Part shown: one piece after another, positions 1 to 8,337 of the stretch
Numbering within the stretch: position 1 is the stretch's first letter
Layout of the letters: each line of letters begins with the position of its first letter
DNA from: Tenericutes bacterium RIFOXYA12_FULL_35_10
GTDB taxonomy: Bacteria > Bacillota_I > Bacilli_A > Acholeplasmatales > Acholeplasmataceae
NCBI GenBank assembly: GCA_001830045.1
Contig: MIDA01000105.1
Coordinates: forward strand, 24,487 to 88,486
Direction of reading: 5' to 3'
Length of the DNA stretch: 64,000 nucleotides
Translations under genes and position numbers: made by a program
The notes under the pieces: generated by a model
What the model was told of the DNA's origin: nothing
Seen by the model: only the letters and a program-made list of their open reading frames with translations
The model's database searches: none

Positions 1-852
1 AAACTTCTCCCCATGCAAAGAGAAGACTTCATCGGATTATATAAAGAGATGAAGGGTTACGCCGTGACCATCCGTTATTTGGATCCACCTCTACATGAAT
101 TCGTTCCAACTGCTGAAGATGATATTCGTGATTTAGCAAAAGAAATGGGATTAACATTTGAAGAACTTTCTAAGACAATTAATGATCTTCATGAAACAAA
201 CCCAATGTTAGGTCACCGTGGTGTTAGACTTTCAGTCACTTACCCTGAAATTGCAGAAATGCAAACCAGAGCGGTCATTGAAGCTGCAATTCACGTGAAG
301 AAAGAAGGACTTGATATCACTCCAGAAATCATGATTCCTTTAGTTGGTGAAGTCAAAGAACTTCAATACGTTAAAGATATCGTTGTTGAAACTGCAGACA
401 GAATTATTAAAGAATCTGGTTTAGATCTTAAGTACTTAGTGGGTACGATGATTGAAATCCCAAGAGCTGCAATCACTGCAGATATCATTGCGAAAGAAGC
501 AGAATTCTTTAGCTTTGGTACAAACGATTTAACACAAATGACCTTTGGTTTCTCAAGAGATGACGCTGGCAAGTTCTTAGGCGATTACTACGAAAAGAAG
601 ATTTTCGCTTCTGACCCATTTGCGCATATCGACCAAACAGGTGTTGGTAAATTAATGGAAATGGCTGTTACTTTAGGTAAACAAACAAGACCTGATATTA
701 AATTAGGTATTTGTGGTGAACACGGTGGGGACCCACTTTCAGTGGAATTCTGCCATAACATCGGTTTAACATATGTTTCATGTTCTCCATTTAGAGTGCC
801 GATTGCAAGACTTGCAGCTGCACATGCTAACATTAAGAACCCAAGAAAATAA
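1..852 (+). CDS. ppdK: Pyruvate, phosphate dikinase, C-terminal part (5' end outside window)
   Basis: The frame is open from base 1, so this is the last 283 residues of a longer gene. The enzyme interconverts pyruvate + ATP + Pi with PEP + AMP + PPi in the cytosol, and in glycolytic anaerobes it often works beside pyruvate kinase. The visible part is the PEP/pyruvate-binding TIM-barrel domain. It holds the opening motif LLPMQREDF, the segment TIRYLDPPLHEF, MLGHRG, and the loop GICGEHGGDP near the end, which carries the catalytic cysteine of the family. No truncation or frameshift is seen in this portion. A strong hairpin terminator follows immediately, so the gene ends its transcription unit. 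The identification is secure from these motifs. Confidence 0.96.
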   Translation, partial: KLLPMQREDFIGLYKEMKGYAVTIRYLDPPLHEFVPTAEDDIRDLAKEMGLTFEELSKTINDLHETNPMLGHRGVRLSVTYPEIAEMQTRAVIEAAIHVKKEGLDITPEIMIPLVGEVKELQYVKDIVVETADRIIKESGLDLKYLVGTMIEIPRAAITADIIAKEAEFFSFGTNDLTQMTFGFSRDDAGKFLGDYYEKKIFASDPFAHIDQTGVGKLMEMAVTLGKQTRPDIKLGICGEHGGDPLSVEFCHNIGLTYVSCSPFRVPIARLAAAHANIKNPRK

Positions 853-866
853 GTCAATATGAAATT

Positions 867-895
867 AAGCCTGACTATATGTTGGGCTTTTTTTA
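867..895 (+). terminator. Terminator of ppdK
   Basis: An 8-bp stem AAGCCTGA/TTGGGCTT (two G-T pairs) with loop CTATATG is followed by a run of T. It lies 15 bases after the ppdK stop. Confidence 0.85.
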
Positions 896-1051
896 TTAGA
901 AGAGTAGGAGACAGCTCTATATCTTCTTATACCAGGGTTCTCAGTCTGGAATTTGAATAGCAAAAAGAAGCGGGTGAACGATCATCCATAAATACATAGT
1001 TTTGTTTTCATTAAACCACAGTTCACTAATAATTGGATAATTTAATCTACA

Positions 1052-1072
1052 ATAATTGGAATAAAAAGATGA
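1052..1072 (+). repeat. Direct repeat, upstream copy, flanking the AAA ATPase gene
   Basis: ATAATTGGAA-T-AAAAAGATGA here matches 2450-2469 (ATAATTGGAAAAAAAGATGA) apart from one inserted T. The two copies bracket the AAA/DUF4143 gene. Because the sequence is AT-rich, chance similarity is possible. Confidence 0.4.
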
Positions 1073-1090
1073 TATAAATTGGAATAGTGA

Positions 1091-1096
1091 TATAAT
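1091..1096 (+). promoter_or_regulatory. Putative -10 box of the AAA ATPase gene
   Basis: TATAAT lies 22 bases before the start codon, in very AT-rich sequence. No good -35 is seen at 16-18 bp upstream. The downstream AATTGGAATA copy ends five bases before the box. Confidence 0.4.
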
Positions 1097-1117
1097 GAAC
1101 ATAGAGGTGATTACTAA

Positions 1118-2377
1118 ATGGCTTTCATTAATTATCGTAAGAGACTTATCGAACAAGATATCGAGAATAAAATGAGATATAGTGGTGGTGTTGTTATAGA
1201 AGGTCCTAAATGGGCTGGTAAATCTACAACAGCTGCTTTATTTTCAAAAACCATCATTAAACTTCAAAATCCGATCATCAAAAAACAGTATCAAACATTA
1301 GCAACGATATCAAAAGATGAACTATTGTCGGGTGAAAAGCCAATTCTTTTTGATGAATGGCAAGAAGTTCCAGAACTATGGGATTTTATCCGATTAGATA
1401 TCGATGAGCATAAGTTCAAAGGTGCATATCTGTTAACTGGTTCAACAAAAAAACAAAATTTGCCTGTTTCTCACACTGGAACAGGTAGAATAAATTCTAT
1501 ATATATGAGACCCATGAGTCTTTATGAAAGTGGTGACTCAACAGGTACTGTTTCACTTAGCGCCTTATTTAAAGGTGTGAAACTAAAACCTGTAAAATCT
1601 CATATAACAATTAATGATATTGCACAACTTATATGTCGAGGGGGTTGGCCCGGAAGTCTAGATTTAACGGTTAAAGATCAGCTGCTCGTGGCTAGAGATT
1701 TATTAGAAAGCATTATTAAAAATGATGTCGATGAAGTAGACGGTATAAAGAAAGATAAAGAAAAAATGAGAAAACTGATAAGAAGTTATGCTAGAAATAT
1801 ATCAACTTTAGCCACTAGCAAAACAATTTATCAAGATCAAAATAACGAAGGATTACTTTTGGATTATAAAACATTTGACTCCTATGTTAATGCATTACAA
1901 AGATTGTTTATCATAGAAAATGTTAAAGCTTGGTCTCCACAAATTAGAAGTTCATCAACCATTAGAACATCAGATAAAAAACAATTTGTAGATCCATCAA
2001 TTGCTGTTGCTGCACTAGGTTTATCTGTAGAAAAGTTAAAAAATGATTTTAATACATTTGGATTTTTCTTTGAATCTATTTGCACAAGAGATATAAAAAT
2101 TTATGCTCAAACACTTGAGGGTGAAGTATATCATTACCTCGACTCATCGGGTTTAGAAATCGACTTGATTATCGAATTAAATGATGGAAATTGGGCCGCT
2201 ATAGAGGTAAAAATGGGAGAAAATGAAGTTGAAAAAGCTGCAGAAAACCTAAAAAAACTGGCGAACTTACATAAGGTTGTCAAACCCTCATTTTTAATGA
2301 TACTAACAAATACTCAGTTAGGGTACCAACGACAAGATGGCGTATTCGTTATACCAATAGGTTGCCTTAAACCATAA
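1118..2377 (+). CDS. AAA-family ATPase with DUF4143-like C-terminal domain
   Basis: A 419-residue protein of the AAA_14/DUF4143 type, a widespread family of unclear function often found as solitary accessory genes. Walker A is GPKWAGKST at residues 29-37 and Walker B is PILFDEWQ at about 75-82. The segment LLTGSTKK after Walker B fits sensor 1. Near the C-terminus, EID at 346-348 followed by IEVK at 362-365 resembles the D...ExK core of PD-(D/E)xK nuclease folds, which this family carries, often in inactive form. The start ATG follows GAGGTGA. The gene is monocistronic, lies between two terminators and is flanked by a roughly 20-bp direct repeat. No signal peptide or membrane segment is seen. 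The substrate is unknown, and toxin or defence roles would be guesses. Confidence 0.82.
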   Translation: MAFINYRKRLIEQDIENKMRYSGGVVIEGPKWAGKSTTAALFSKTIIKLQNPIIKKQYQTLATISKDELLSGEKPILFDEWQEVPELWDFIRLDIDEHKFKGAYLLTGSTKKQNLPVSHTGTGRINSIYMRPMSLYESGDSTGTVSLSALFKGVKLKPVKSHITINDIAQLICRGGWPGSLDLTVKDQLLVARDLLESIIKNDVDEVDGIKKDKEKMRKLIRSYARNISTLATSKTIYQDQNNEGLLLDYKTFDSYVNALQRLFIIENVKAWSPQIRSSSTIRTSDKKQFVDPSIAVAALGLSVEKLKNDFNTFGFFFESICTRDIKIYAQTLEGEVYHYLDSSGLEIDLIIELNDGNWAAIEVKMGENEVEKAAENLKKLANLHKVVKPSFLMILTNTQLGYQRQDGVFVIPIGCLKP

Positions 2378-2449
2378 TAATCAATAACTTTGAATAATGA
2401 TTGATAGGAATAAGAATGAAATGTGTTTTTAAAAGTAATTAACAATTTC

Positions 2450-2469
2450 ATAATTGGAAAAAAAGATGA
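2450..2469 (+). repeat. Direct repeat, downstream copy, flanking the AAA ATPase gene
   Basis: This is the partner of the copy at 1052-1072. It overlaps the left arm of the terminator that follows the AAA ATPase gene, so part of the match may be due to terminator composition. Confidence 0.35.
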
Positions 2470-2492
2470 GATGATAGATCTGATCTTTTTTT
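2458..2492. terminator. Terminator after AAA ATPase gene (symmetric A/T arms)
   Basis: A perfect 10-bp stem AAAAAAAGAT/ATCTTTTTTT with a 15-base loop. The arms supply a T run on either strand, so it could act in both directions. Confidence 0.65.
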
Positions 2493-2517
2493 GTGAAATG
2501 ATGTGAGAAATGCAAAA

Positions 2518-2535
2518 TTGTTGAAAAGTCAACAA
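2518..2535. promoter_or_regulatory. Palindromic operator, probable MarR-family site
   Basis: A perfect inverted repeat TTGTTGA-AAAG-TCAACAA. It covers the -35 hexamer (2521-2526) of the ABC-ABC-MarR operon promoter. MarR regulators commonly bind 16-20 bp TTG...CAA palindromes over their own promoters, and the last gene of this operon encodes one. Autoregulation is inferred. Confidence 0.6.
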
Positions 2536-2548
2536 AAAAGAGTATCAT
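2521..2548 (+). promoter_or_regulatory. Promoter of ABC exporter operon 1
   Basis: TTGAAA, 16 bp, TATCAT. The -35 lies within the palindromic operator. The distance to the start codon at 2574 leaves a short leader. Confidence 0.7.
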
Positions 2549-2573
2549 AGAAACTATGACTATGGAGGTTTCT

Positions 2574-4343
2574 ATGTTTAAATTATTTAAGTATTTTAGA
2601 TGGTATCATTATATGTTTATCGTCTTGATTGCAGGATTGATTTACGGTCAAGTCCAAATGGACTTAGCGCTTCCTGAGTATATGGGAAAAATCATTATTC
2701 TGATTAATCAAGGCATTCAAACAGGGACACCACAAACCAGTGAGATTTTAAATGAAGGATTAATGATGTTGCTCATCACGTTTGGTTCGATTACAGCAAC
2801 CATTATTGCAAGTTTTATCGCAGCAAGACTTGGGACTAGATTAGCTGTAACGATCAGACATCGTTTGTTTCAGCATATCCAAGGTTTTTCTGCAGCTGAA
2901 ATGAATCATTTTTCAACACCATCACTCATTACGAGAAGTACGAATGATGTGCAACAAGTTCAAATGGCTGTCATCATGATGTTGCGTATGCTAATTACAG
3001 CACCGATTATGGCATTTTCAGGCATTCGAAAAGTCACGTCGATTAACTTAACTATGAGTTTAATTGTTGTAGGTGGTGTGGTTGCGATTATTGCACTCAT
3101 TTCAGTCATCTTTATTTTAGTTGGACCGAAGTTTGCGAAGATTCAAACAAAGATTGATGATGTCAACCAAGTGACAAGAGAAACCTTAACGGGTATTCGT
3201 GTCGTAAGAGCACATCGTGCAGAACATATTCAAGGTGATAAATTTGAAGTTGTTAACACAGATTTAACCAAAACACAACTTTTCGTTAACAGTGCATTTG
3301 CAGTGATGAACCCAGGAATGAGTTTTATTATGAATGCACTCAATTTAGCATTGATAACGGTTGGAGCTGTTTTAATTGGTGATGGTTTGTTAGGTTCTAA
3401 TCCGATTGAAGGCCTTTCACTTCAAGTGCAGTTTACGTCGTATGCAATGACGATTCTTATAGCCTTTATGATTTTAATTATGCTCTTTATCTTTTTACCA
3501 AGAGCATGGGTATCAGCAAAACGAATTAATGAAGTGTTAGATCAACCTTACACCATCCATGATGGTTCATCTACTTTTGATGATACATCTCGCGATTTAG
3601 TTGTTGAATTCAAACACGTTAGTTTTCGTTACCCACACGCGGATGAAGACGTTTTAAAAGATGTTAGTTTTAAAGTCAAAAAAGGTGAAACACTCGCATT
3701 TATTGGTTCTACTGGATCAGGTAAATCTACGATCGTATCACTCTTACTGAGATTTTATGATGTGACACAAGGTGAAATTTTAATCAATGGTGTGAATATC
3801 AAGTCATATCAGTTAAGTGAACTCTATCGCTTGATGGGTTACGTGCCACAAAAAGGTACGCTTTTTAGAGGTACGATTAAGTCAAATCTTGAAATAGGTC
3901 GTAGGGAAGCTGATGAAGATCAAATGATTGAAGCACTGGATACAGCACAAATCAAATCGATTTTAAATGAAGGTGAAGAAGGTTTAAATCGTTCTATAGA
4001 TCAAGGTGGTCAAAACGTATCTGGTGGACAACGCCAAAGACTATCGATTGCACGTGCATTAATTAAAAAACCACAGATTTATATCTTTGATGATTCATTT
4101 AGTGCACTCGATTATCGCACAGATCGACTGCTTAGAAAAGCACTTAAAAAGCAAACAGAACACGCATTAACCGTCATCATTGGTCAACGCATCGGAACCA
4201 TTCTTGATGCAGAACAAATCATTGTTCTTGATCAAGGAATCATTGTAGGTCAAGGTAAACATCATGAGCTTCTTGAATCATGTCAAGCATATCAAGATAT
4301 TGCCTATGCACAGCTATCAAAGGAGGAACTCAGCCATGTCTAA
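2574..4343 (+). CDS. Heterodimeric ABC exporter, non-canonical subunit (pair 1)
   Basis: A 589-residue half-transporter with an N-terminal six-helix membrane domain (about 1-310) fused to an ABC ATPase domain. Walker A GSTGSGKST begins at residue 378 and the signature VSGGQ is at 482-486. Walker B ends in IFDD, so Asp507 stands where the catalytic Glu belongs, and the switch histidine is Gln538. This is the degenerate-site partner of a TM287/288 or LmrCD-type heterodimer. The start at 2574 is chosen because GGAGG at 2564-2568 lies just before it; an in-frame ATG at 2556 lies upstream of that RBS. The 3' end overlaps the partner gene by 8 bp. Export of drugs or lipids across the single membrane is the likely role, but the substrate cannot be read. 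Confidence 0.9.
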   Translation: MFKLFKYFRWYHYMFIVLIAGLIYGQVQMDLALPEYMGKIIILINQGIQTGTPQTSEILNEGLMMLLITFGSITATIIASFIAARLGTRLAVTIRHRLFQHIQGFSAAEMNHFSTPSLITRSTNDVQQVQMAVIMMLRMLITAPIMAFSGIRKVTSINLTMSLIVVGGVVAIIALISVIFILVGPKFAKIQTKIDDVNQVTRETLTGIRVVRAHRAEHIQGDKFEVVNTDLTKTQLFVNSAFAVMNPGMSFIMNALNLALITVGAVLIGDGLLGSNPIEGLSLQVQFTSYAMTILIAFMILIMLFIFLPRAWVSAKRINEVLDQPYTIHDGSSTFDDTSRDLVVEFKHVSFRYPHADEDVLKDVSFKVKKGETLAFIGSTGSGKSTIVSLLLRFYDVTQGEILINGVNIKSYQLSELYRLMGYVPQKGTLFRGTIKSNLEIGRREADEDQMIEALDTAQIKSILNEGEEGLNRSIDQGGQNVSGGQRQRLSIARALIKKPQIYIFDDSFSALDYRTDRLLRKALKKQTEHALTVIIGQRIGTILDAEQIIVLDQGIIVGQGKHHELLESCQAYQDIAYAQLSKEELSHV

Positions 4344-6189
4344 TCAGTCAAAAGATAGCCAAAAGCCTGTTGTTCGTCCAATGCATGGTCCTATGGGACG
4401 CATGGGTGGTGGTGAAAAACCAAAATCCATGAAGAATGCTTTGAAACAATTATTAACGTATATTAAACCATATCGCTTACAGTTTTTAATGATGATTATG
4501 TTTGCTATGTTGGGTGCTGCACTTGCTATTGCTGGACCTAAATTATTAGGAAACATTACATCTGAAATTCAAAAAGGGATTGCTTATAACCCCATATCTG
4601 GAACATTTTTAGTGGATATCAATTTTGATGTCATTTATAACATTGTTTATCTTTTAATCTTACTTTATGGGTTAAGTTTATTCTTTAATGTCACACAAGG
4701 TATTTTAGTCAGTCGTATGACACAAAAGATTTCTAAACAACTCAGAACTGACTTGTTTAAGAAAATGGAAAGATTACCACTTAAATACTTTGATCAGCAT
4801 CCTCATGGTGATACATTATCACGTATGACCAATGATATTGATACCATTGGTCAAGCAATGAATTCATCCGTGTCTTCATTGTTCTCATCGATCACACTTT
4901 TAATTGGTGTGCTCATTATGATGTTAACGATCTCAGGATGGTTGACATTGGTTGCAATGATCACGCTCCCATCAACAACCGTCTTAATGGGTCTCATTAT
5001 GAAGAAAGCAAGAGGCTATTTTAGAAAGCAGCAACAAACCTTAGGATTACTGAATGGACATATTGAAGAAAACTATACGAACCAACAAATTGTTAAAACA
5101 TATCAAGCAGAACAAACCATGTTAGATACATTTGAAGTACACAATAAAGATTTGTATGAATCATCTTGGAAATCACAGTTTATTTCAGGTTTAATGATGC
5201 CACTCACAACGTTTGTAAGTAATCTTTCCTATGTTGCGATTTCGGTTGTAGGCGGTATTTTAGCAATTAGTAGAGGATTACTCATTGGTGATATTCAATC
5301 GATGCTCATGTATGTGAGAACATTTTCTCAACCATTAGGAAACATTGCTCAAAGTTTAACGATGACACAAACAGCTTTAGCAGCTTCAGAAAGAGTATTT
5401 GAATTTCTAAATGAACCCGAGATGATCGTAGAAACAAGAAGCGTTGAGATGAATAAGATCAAGGGAAATGTTCGTTTTGATCATGTTCGTTTCGGTTATG
5501 TCGAAGGTAAAGAAATTATCCATGATTTTAACGCTGAAATTAAAGCTGGTCAAAAGATTGCAATTGTAGGACCAACTGGTGCAGGTAAAACGACACTGGT
5601 TAATCTGTTAATGCGTTTTTATGAACTTAATAGTGGTTCAATTCAAGTTGATGGTATCAAAACGACTGATTTAACCCGCGATCAAGTTCATGAACTTTTT
5701 GGTATGGTACTTCAAGACACATGGTTGTTTAAAGGCAGCATCAAAGATAACTTGAAATACGGAAAACCAGACGTTTCAGATGAATTGATGATCCAAGCAA
5801 CACAAGCAGCAAACATTGACCATTTTATCAAGAGTCTTCCTTATGGATATGATATGGTTCTTGATGAGAATGCAAGTATATCACAAGGACAAAAACAATT
5901 ATTAACTATTGCGAGAGCTATGATCGTTGATGCACCTATGTTGATCTTAGATGAAGCGACATCTTCGGTTGATGTTCGAACTGAACTTCTTATCCAAGAA
6001 GCTATGGATCGCCTCATGAAGGGAAGAACAACGTTTGTTATTGCTCACCGTTTATCAACGATTAAAAATGCAGATCTCATTTTCGTTTTAAAAGATGGTA
6101 ATATCGTTGAGACGGGAACACATAACACGTTACTTGAACAACAAGGTTTTTATGCAGATCTGTATAATAGTCAGTTTGAAACGGAGTGA
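4336..6189 (+). CDS. Heterodimeric ABC exporter, canonical subunit (pair 1)
   Basis: A 617-residue partner of the preceding gene. A short hydrophilic N-terminus of about 35 residues, rich in Pro, Gly, Met and Lys, precedes the six-helix domain. The ATPase domain has Walker A GPTGAGKTT from residue 412, the divergent signature ISQGQ at 515-519, Walker B LDE with catalytic Glu540, and switch His571. The intact Walker motifs pair with the good signature of the partner, giving one consensus and one degenerate site. The start at 4336 follows AGGAGG at 4321-4326. A longer in-frame ATG at 4264 has no RBS and would overlap the partner much more. The GTGA overlap region leads into the MarR gene. Confidence 0.9.
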   Translation: MSNQSKDSQKPVVRPMHGPMGRMGGGEKPKSMKNALKQLLTYIKPYRLQFLMMIMFAMLGAALAIAGPKLLGNITSEIQKGIAYNPISGTFLVDINFDVIYNIVYLLILLYGLSLFFNVTQGILVSRMTQKISKQLRTDLFKKMERLPLKYFDQHPHGDTLSRMTNDIDTIGQAMNSSVSSLFSSITLLIGVLIMMLTISGWLTLVAMITLPSTTVLMGLIMKKARGYFRKQQQTLGLLNGHIEENYTNQQIVKTYQAEQTMLDTFEVHNKDLYESSWKSQFISGLMMPLTTFVSNLSYVAISVVGGILAISRGLLIGDIQSMLMYVRTFSQPLGNIAQSLTMTQTALAASERVFEFLNEPEMIVETRSVEMNKIKGNVRFDHVRFGYVEGKEIIHDFNAEIKAGQKIAIVGPTGAGKTTLVNLLMRFYELNSGSIQVDGIKTTDLTRDQVHELFGMVLQDTWLFKGSIKDNLKYGKPDVSDELMIQATQAANIDHFIKSLPYGYDMVLDENASISQGQKQLLTIARAMIVDAPMLILDEATSSVDVRTELLIQEAMDRLMKGRTTFVIAHRLSTIKNADLIFVLKDGNIVETGTHNTLLEQQGFYADLYNSQFETE

Positions 6190-6194
6190 TCAAG

Positions 6195-6617
6195 ATGATG
6201 GATTCAAAACTTAATGCTATGCCTAATTTATTTTCAGCATTGCATAAAAAAATGATGGAAAATCATCAACAGTTACTATCTCATTATGGGTTATCAAAAA
6301 TACATCTTCCTTACTTGATGATTTTATCAGCACATGAAGATGGTTTGACACAGAAAGAAATGGTTGATCAACTCTTTTTAGATAAAGGACATGCATCAAG
6401 AGCATTACGTGATTTAGTTGATAAACACATGATCAATAAAGATGATCAAACAACCTATAAGAATAAATATTTCATCAATGAAAACGGCTTGAAAGTTGTT
6501 CAAGCAGTACGTAAACAAACGATGGATTTACGTAAGAAAGTTATCGAGTCTTTAACAGAAGAAGAACTTGTTCTATTCACAAAGGTTATTGAGAAAATGA
6601 TTGAAGTATTAGAATAG
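6195..6617 (+). CDS. MarR-family transcriptional regulator (ABC pair 1 operon)
   Basis: A 140-residue winged-helix regulator. The recognition region shows the pattern LTQKEMVDQLFLDKGHASRA followed by the wing and the usual C-terminal dimerisation helix. It is the third gene of the exporter operon and starts 5 bases after the preceding stop. GGAGTGA at 6183-6189 supports ATG 6195; a GTG at 6186 would overlap the RBS. It probably represses its own operon through the palindrome at 2518-2535 until a ligand, perhaps a transported compound, releases it. That control is inferred from the palindrome and gene linkage. The other MarR gene in this window (45001) is only distantly similar. Confidence 0.85.
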   Translation: MMDSKLNAMPNLFSALHKKMMENHQQLLSHYGLSKIHLPYLMILSAHEDGLTQKEMVDQLFLDKGHASRALRDLVDKHMINKDDQTTYKNKYFINENGLKVVQAVRKQTMDLRKKVIESLTEEELVLFTKVIEKMIEVLE

Positions 6618-6681
6618 TTCATTTGTTTAAATCAACATTTAGTTTATGGGATAATGAAACCCATGTTAATAAAAACAAATC

Positions 6682-6724
6682 AAAAAACGCAATTTACCAA
6701 ATCAATAGGGTATTTGCGTTTTTT
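6682..6724 (+). terminator. Terminator of ABC exporter operon 1
   Basis: A long stem with outer arms AAAAAACGCAA and TTTGCGTTTTTT and inner ACC/GGT, 65 bases after the MarR stop. Confidence 0.85.
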
Positions 6725-6779
6725 AGTTGTTAATTCTGTAAGTTATATGTAAATAGAATGAAAAAATAGATTAAATAAA

Positions 6780-6794
6780 TTAAAAACGTTTTCA
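6780..6794 (+). promoter_or_regulatory. cre-like element upstream of pyruvate kinase
   Basis: TTAAAAACGTTTTCA differs at one position from the CcpA cre pattern WTGNNANCGNWNNCA (A in place of the G). It lies just upstream of the pyk promoter, where CcpA often acts on glycolytic genes. No ccpA gene is visible in this window. Confidence 0.4.
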
Positions 6795-6835
6795 TGACAG
6801 GGGGGTCTAGGTGACTTATTATATTATGATATAAT
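6794..6835 (+). promoter_or_regulatory. pyk promoter region
   Basis: ATGACA (6794-6799), 17 bp, TATTAT (6817-6822) makes a plausible promoter. A second -10-like TATAAT lies at 6830-6835. A run of six G at 6800-6805 falls in the spacer. Which -10 is used is unclear. Confidence 0.5.
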
Positions 6836-6845
6836 ACATTCGGGA

Positions 6846-6864
6846 AAAGTCGTTTATCGGCTTT
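6846..6864 (+). promoter_or_regulatory. Leader hairpin just before the pyk RBS
   Basis: A 7-bp stem AAAGTCG/CGGCTTT (one G-T pair) with loop TTTAT. It ends one base before the RBS AAGGAG. It may stabilise the 5' end or tune translation, but no function is shown. Confidence 0.35.
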
Positions 6865-6876
6865 CAAGGAGTGTCT

Positions 6877-8232
6877 ATGCGTAAAACAAAACTTGTAGGG
6901 ACATGTGGACCTGCATCAGAAGATAAAGCCATTTTAAGACAATTGATTCTTTCAGGAGTCAACGTTGTTCGTAATAATTATTCTCATGGTGATCACCAGG
7001 AGCACATACATCGTTTTCATTTAGTACATGAACTTAACAAAGAGTTAGGAACTTATGTAGGGACATTGATGGATACGAAAGGTCCTGAGATAAGAACACA
7101 TAACTTTAAAGAAGGTAAAGCATACATTAAACAAGGATCTACCGTCACGGTTCATATGACTGAAATCTTGGGTGATGAGGAGTCTTTATCGATAACCTAC
7201 GGTGCTTTATTTGATGATGTTGAGATAGGTACAACTCTCTTAATTGATGATGGTTATTTAGGACTTCTCGTGATTGAAAAAAATCATGAGGACCGTACAC
7301 TCATTACGGTTGCTAAAAACTCACACATGGTGAAGAACCGTCGTGGAGTGAACGTGCCTAACACCATCTTAAATATGCCTTTCCTATCGGAACAAGACAT
7401 CCTTGATTTAAAGTTCGCAGCACAAAATGATTATGATTATATCGCAGCATCCTTTACGCGAAGAAAAGAGGATGTGTTTGCCATCCGTGAACTTCTTAAA
7501 CAAGAAGGCAAAGACTACATTCAAATCATCGCAAAAATAGAAAACCAAGAAGGTATCAACAATGTCGATGAAATCATCGACGCTGCAGATGGCATCATGG
7601 TTGCACGTGGTGACTTAGGTGTTGAAGTTTTCGCAGAAGATCTTCCACAAATGCAAAAATCAATTGTTCATAAATGCCAACAAAAAGGTAAGTTGGTGAT
7701 TGTTGCGACTCAAATGCTTGAATCGATGCAACAAAATCCAAGACCGACCAGAGCTGAGGTTTCAGACGTTGCAAATGCAGTTTACGATGGAACGGATGCA
7801 ACGATGTTATCTGGTGAAATGGCACAAGGTAAGTACCCGATTGAATCGGTTGAATATATGTCAAAAATCTCAGAAAAAGCGGAAAAGCACGTCGATCATC
7901 GCAAATTTATGGATCGTGCTCTTTTCGAGGGCGACAATCTCCTTGACGCCATCTCTTTTTCAGCAGCACAAGCTGCCATGCATTACAATGTGAAAGCGAT
8001 GATCGCTTACGGTTATAAAGCAACAGACAATCTATCTAAATATCGTTCGATCGCACCTATTGTTGGTGTGGTGGATTCGTATCATAAAGCAACATCATTA
8101 TCCCTTTATTACGGGGTCTTTCCTGTCATCGGTCAAGAAGAACTTGAGCGTAGACTGAAAAGTCTAGGTGTTGTCAAAGGTGATACCATCCTTGTAGTTC
8201 GTAAATATCAAATTGAGTTTATCAACTACTAA
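6877..8232 (+). CDS. pyk: Pyruvate kinase (divergent)
   Basis: A 451-residue enzyme converting PEP + ADP to pyruvate + ATP in the cytosol. Family motifs are clear: GPAS near the start, RNNYSHG (usual RLNFSHG), [28 protein letters not shown] and TQMLESM...[13 protein letters not shown]. The C-terminal allosteric domain is divergent: the usual T-x-S-G-R-T effector loop is replaced by [15 protein letters not shown], so regulation by sugar phosphates may differ. The extra PEP-utiliser domain of Bacillus enzymes is absent. The start ATG 6877 follows AAGGAG (6866-6871); a GTG at 6871 overlaps that RBS. The gene is monocistronic with its own terminator and possibly under a cre-like site. Confidence 0.93.
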   Translation: MRKTKLVGTCGPASEDKAILRQLILSGVNVVRNNYSHGDHQEHIHRFHLVHELNKELGTYVGTLMDTKGPEIRTHNFKEGKAYIKQGSTVTVHMTEILGDEESLSITYGALFDDVEIGTTLLIDDGYLGLLVIEKNHEDRTLITVAKNSHMVKNRRGVNVPNTILNMPFLSEQDILDLKFAAQNDYDYIAASFTRRKEDVFAIRELLKQEGKDYIQIIAKIENQEGINNVDEIIDAADGIMVARGDLGVEVFAEDLPQMQKSIVHKCQQKGKLVIVATQMLESMQQNPRPTRAEVSDVANAVYDGTDATMLSGEMAQGKYPIESVEYMSKISEKAEKHVDHRKFMDRALFEGDNLLDAISFSAAQAAMHYNVKAMIAYGYKATDNLSKYRSIAPIVGVVDSYHKATSLSLYYGVFPVIGQEELERRLKSLGVVKGDTILVVRKYQIEFINY

Positions 8233-8245
8233 CGAATGCTTATGC

Positions 8246-8271
8246 AAAAGCATCATTCGTGATGCTTTTTT
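8246..8271 (+). terminator. Terminator of pyk
   Basis: A perfect 10-bp stem AAAAGCATCA/TGATGCTTTT closed by a TTCG tetraloop and followed by more T. Confidence 0.92.
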
Positions 8272-8337
8272 GCTGAAAGAAAGACAGAATGAAACAATAT
8301 CAAGTAAAATAGAAATGAAAGTCGTAGGAGGATAAGT

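Larger units (their letters stand above)
853..1117. other. Intergenic region ppdK to AAA ATPase
   Basis: About 265 bp without a convincing gene. It holds the ppdK terminator, a weak imperfect hairpin at 898-927 (arms AGAAGA/TCTTCT, inner GAG/CTC), two copies of AATTGGAATA at 1054-1063 and 1077-1086, and a -10 box directly before the next gene. I see nothing else there. Confidence 0.6.

Noticed and set aside
941-1156. 71-codon ORF on the minus strand between ppdK and the AAA ATPase
   Set aside because: It starts inside the AAA ATPase gene, has no RBS, and its composition (Phe, Ile, Ser, Leu) is that of AT-rich non-coding DNA. I see no family motif.
2314-2535. 73-codon minus-strand ORF after the AAA ATPase gene
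   Set aside because: It runs through the terminator and the palindromic operator of the next operon and shows no motif or RBS.
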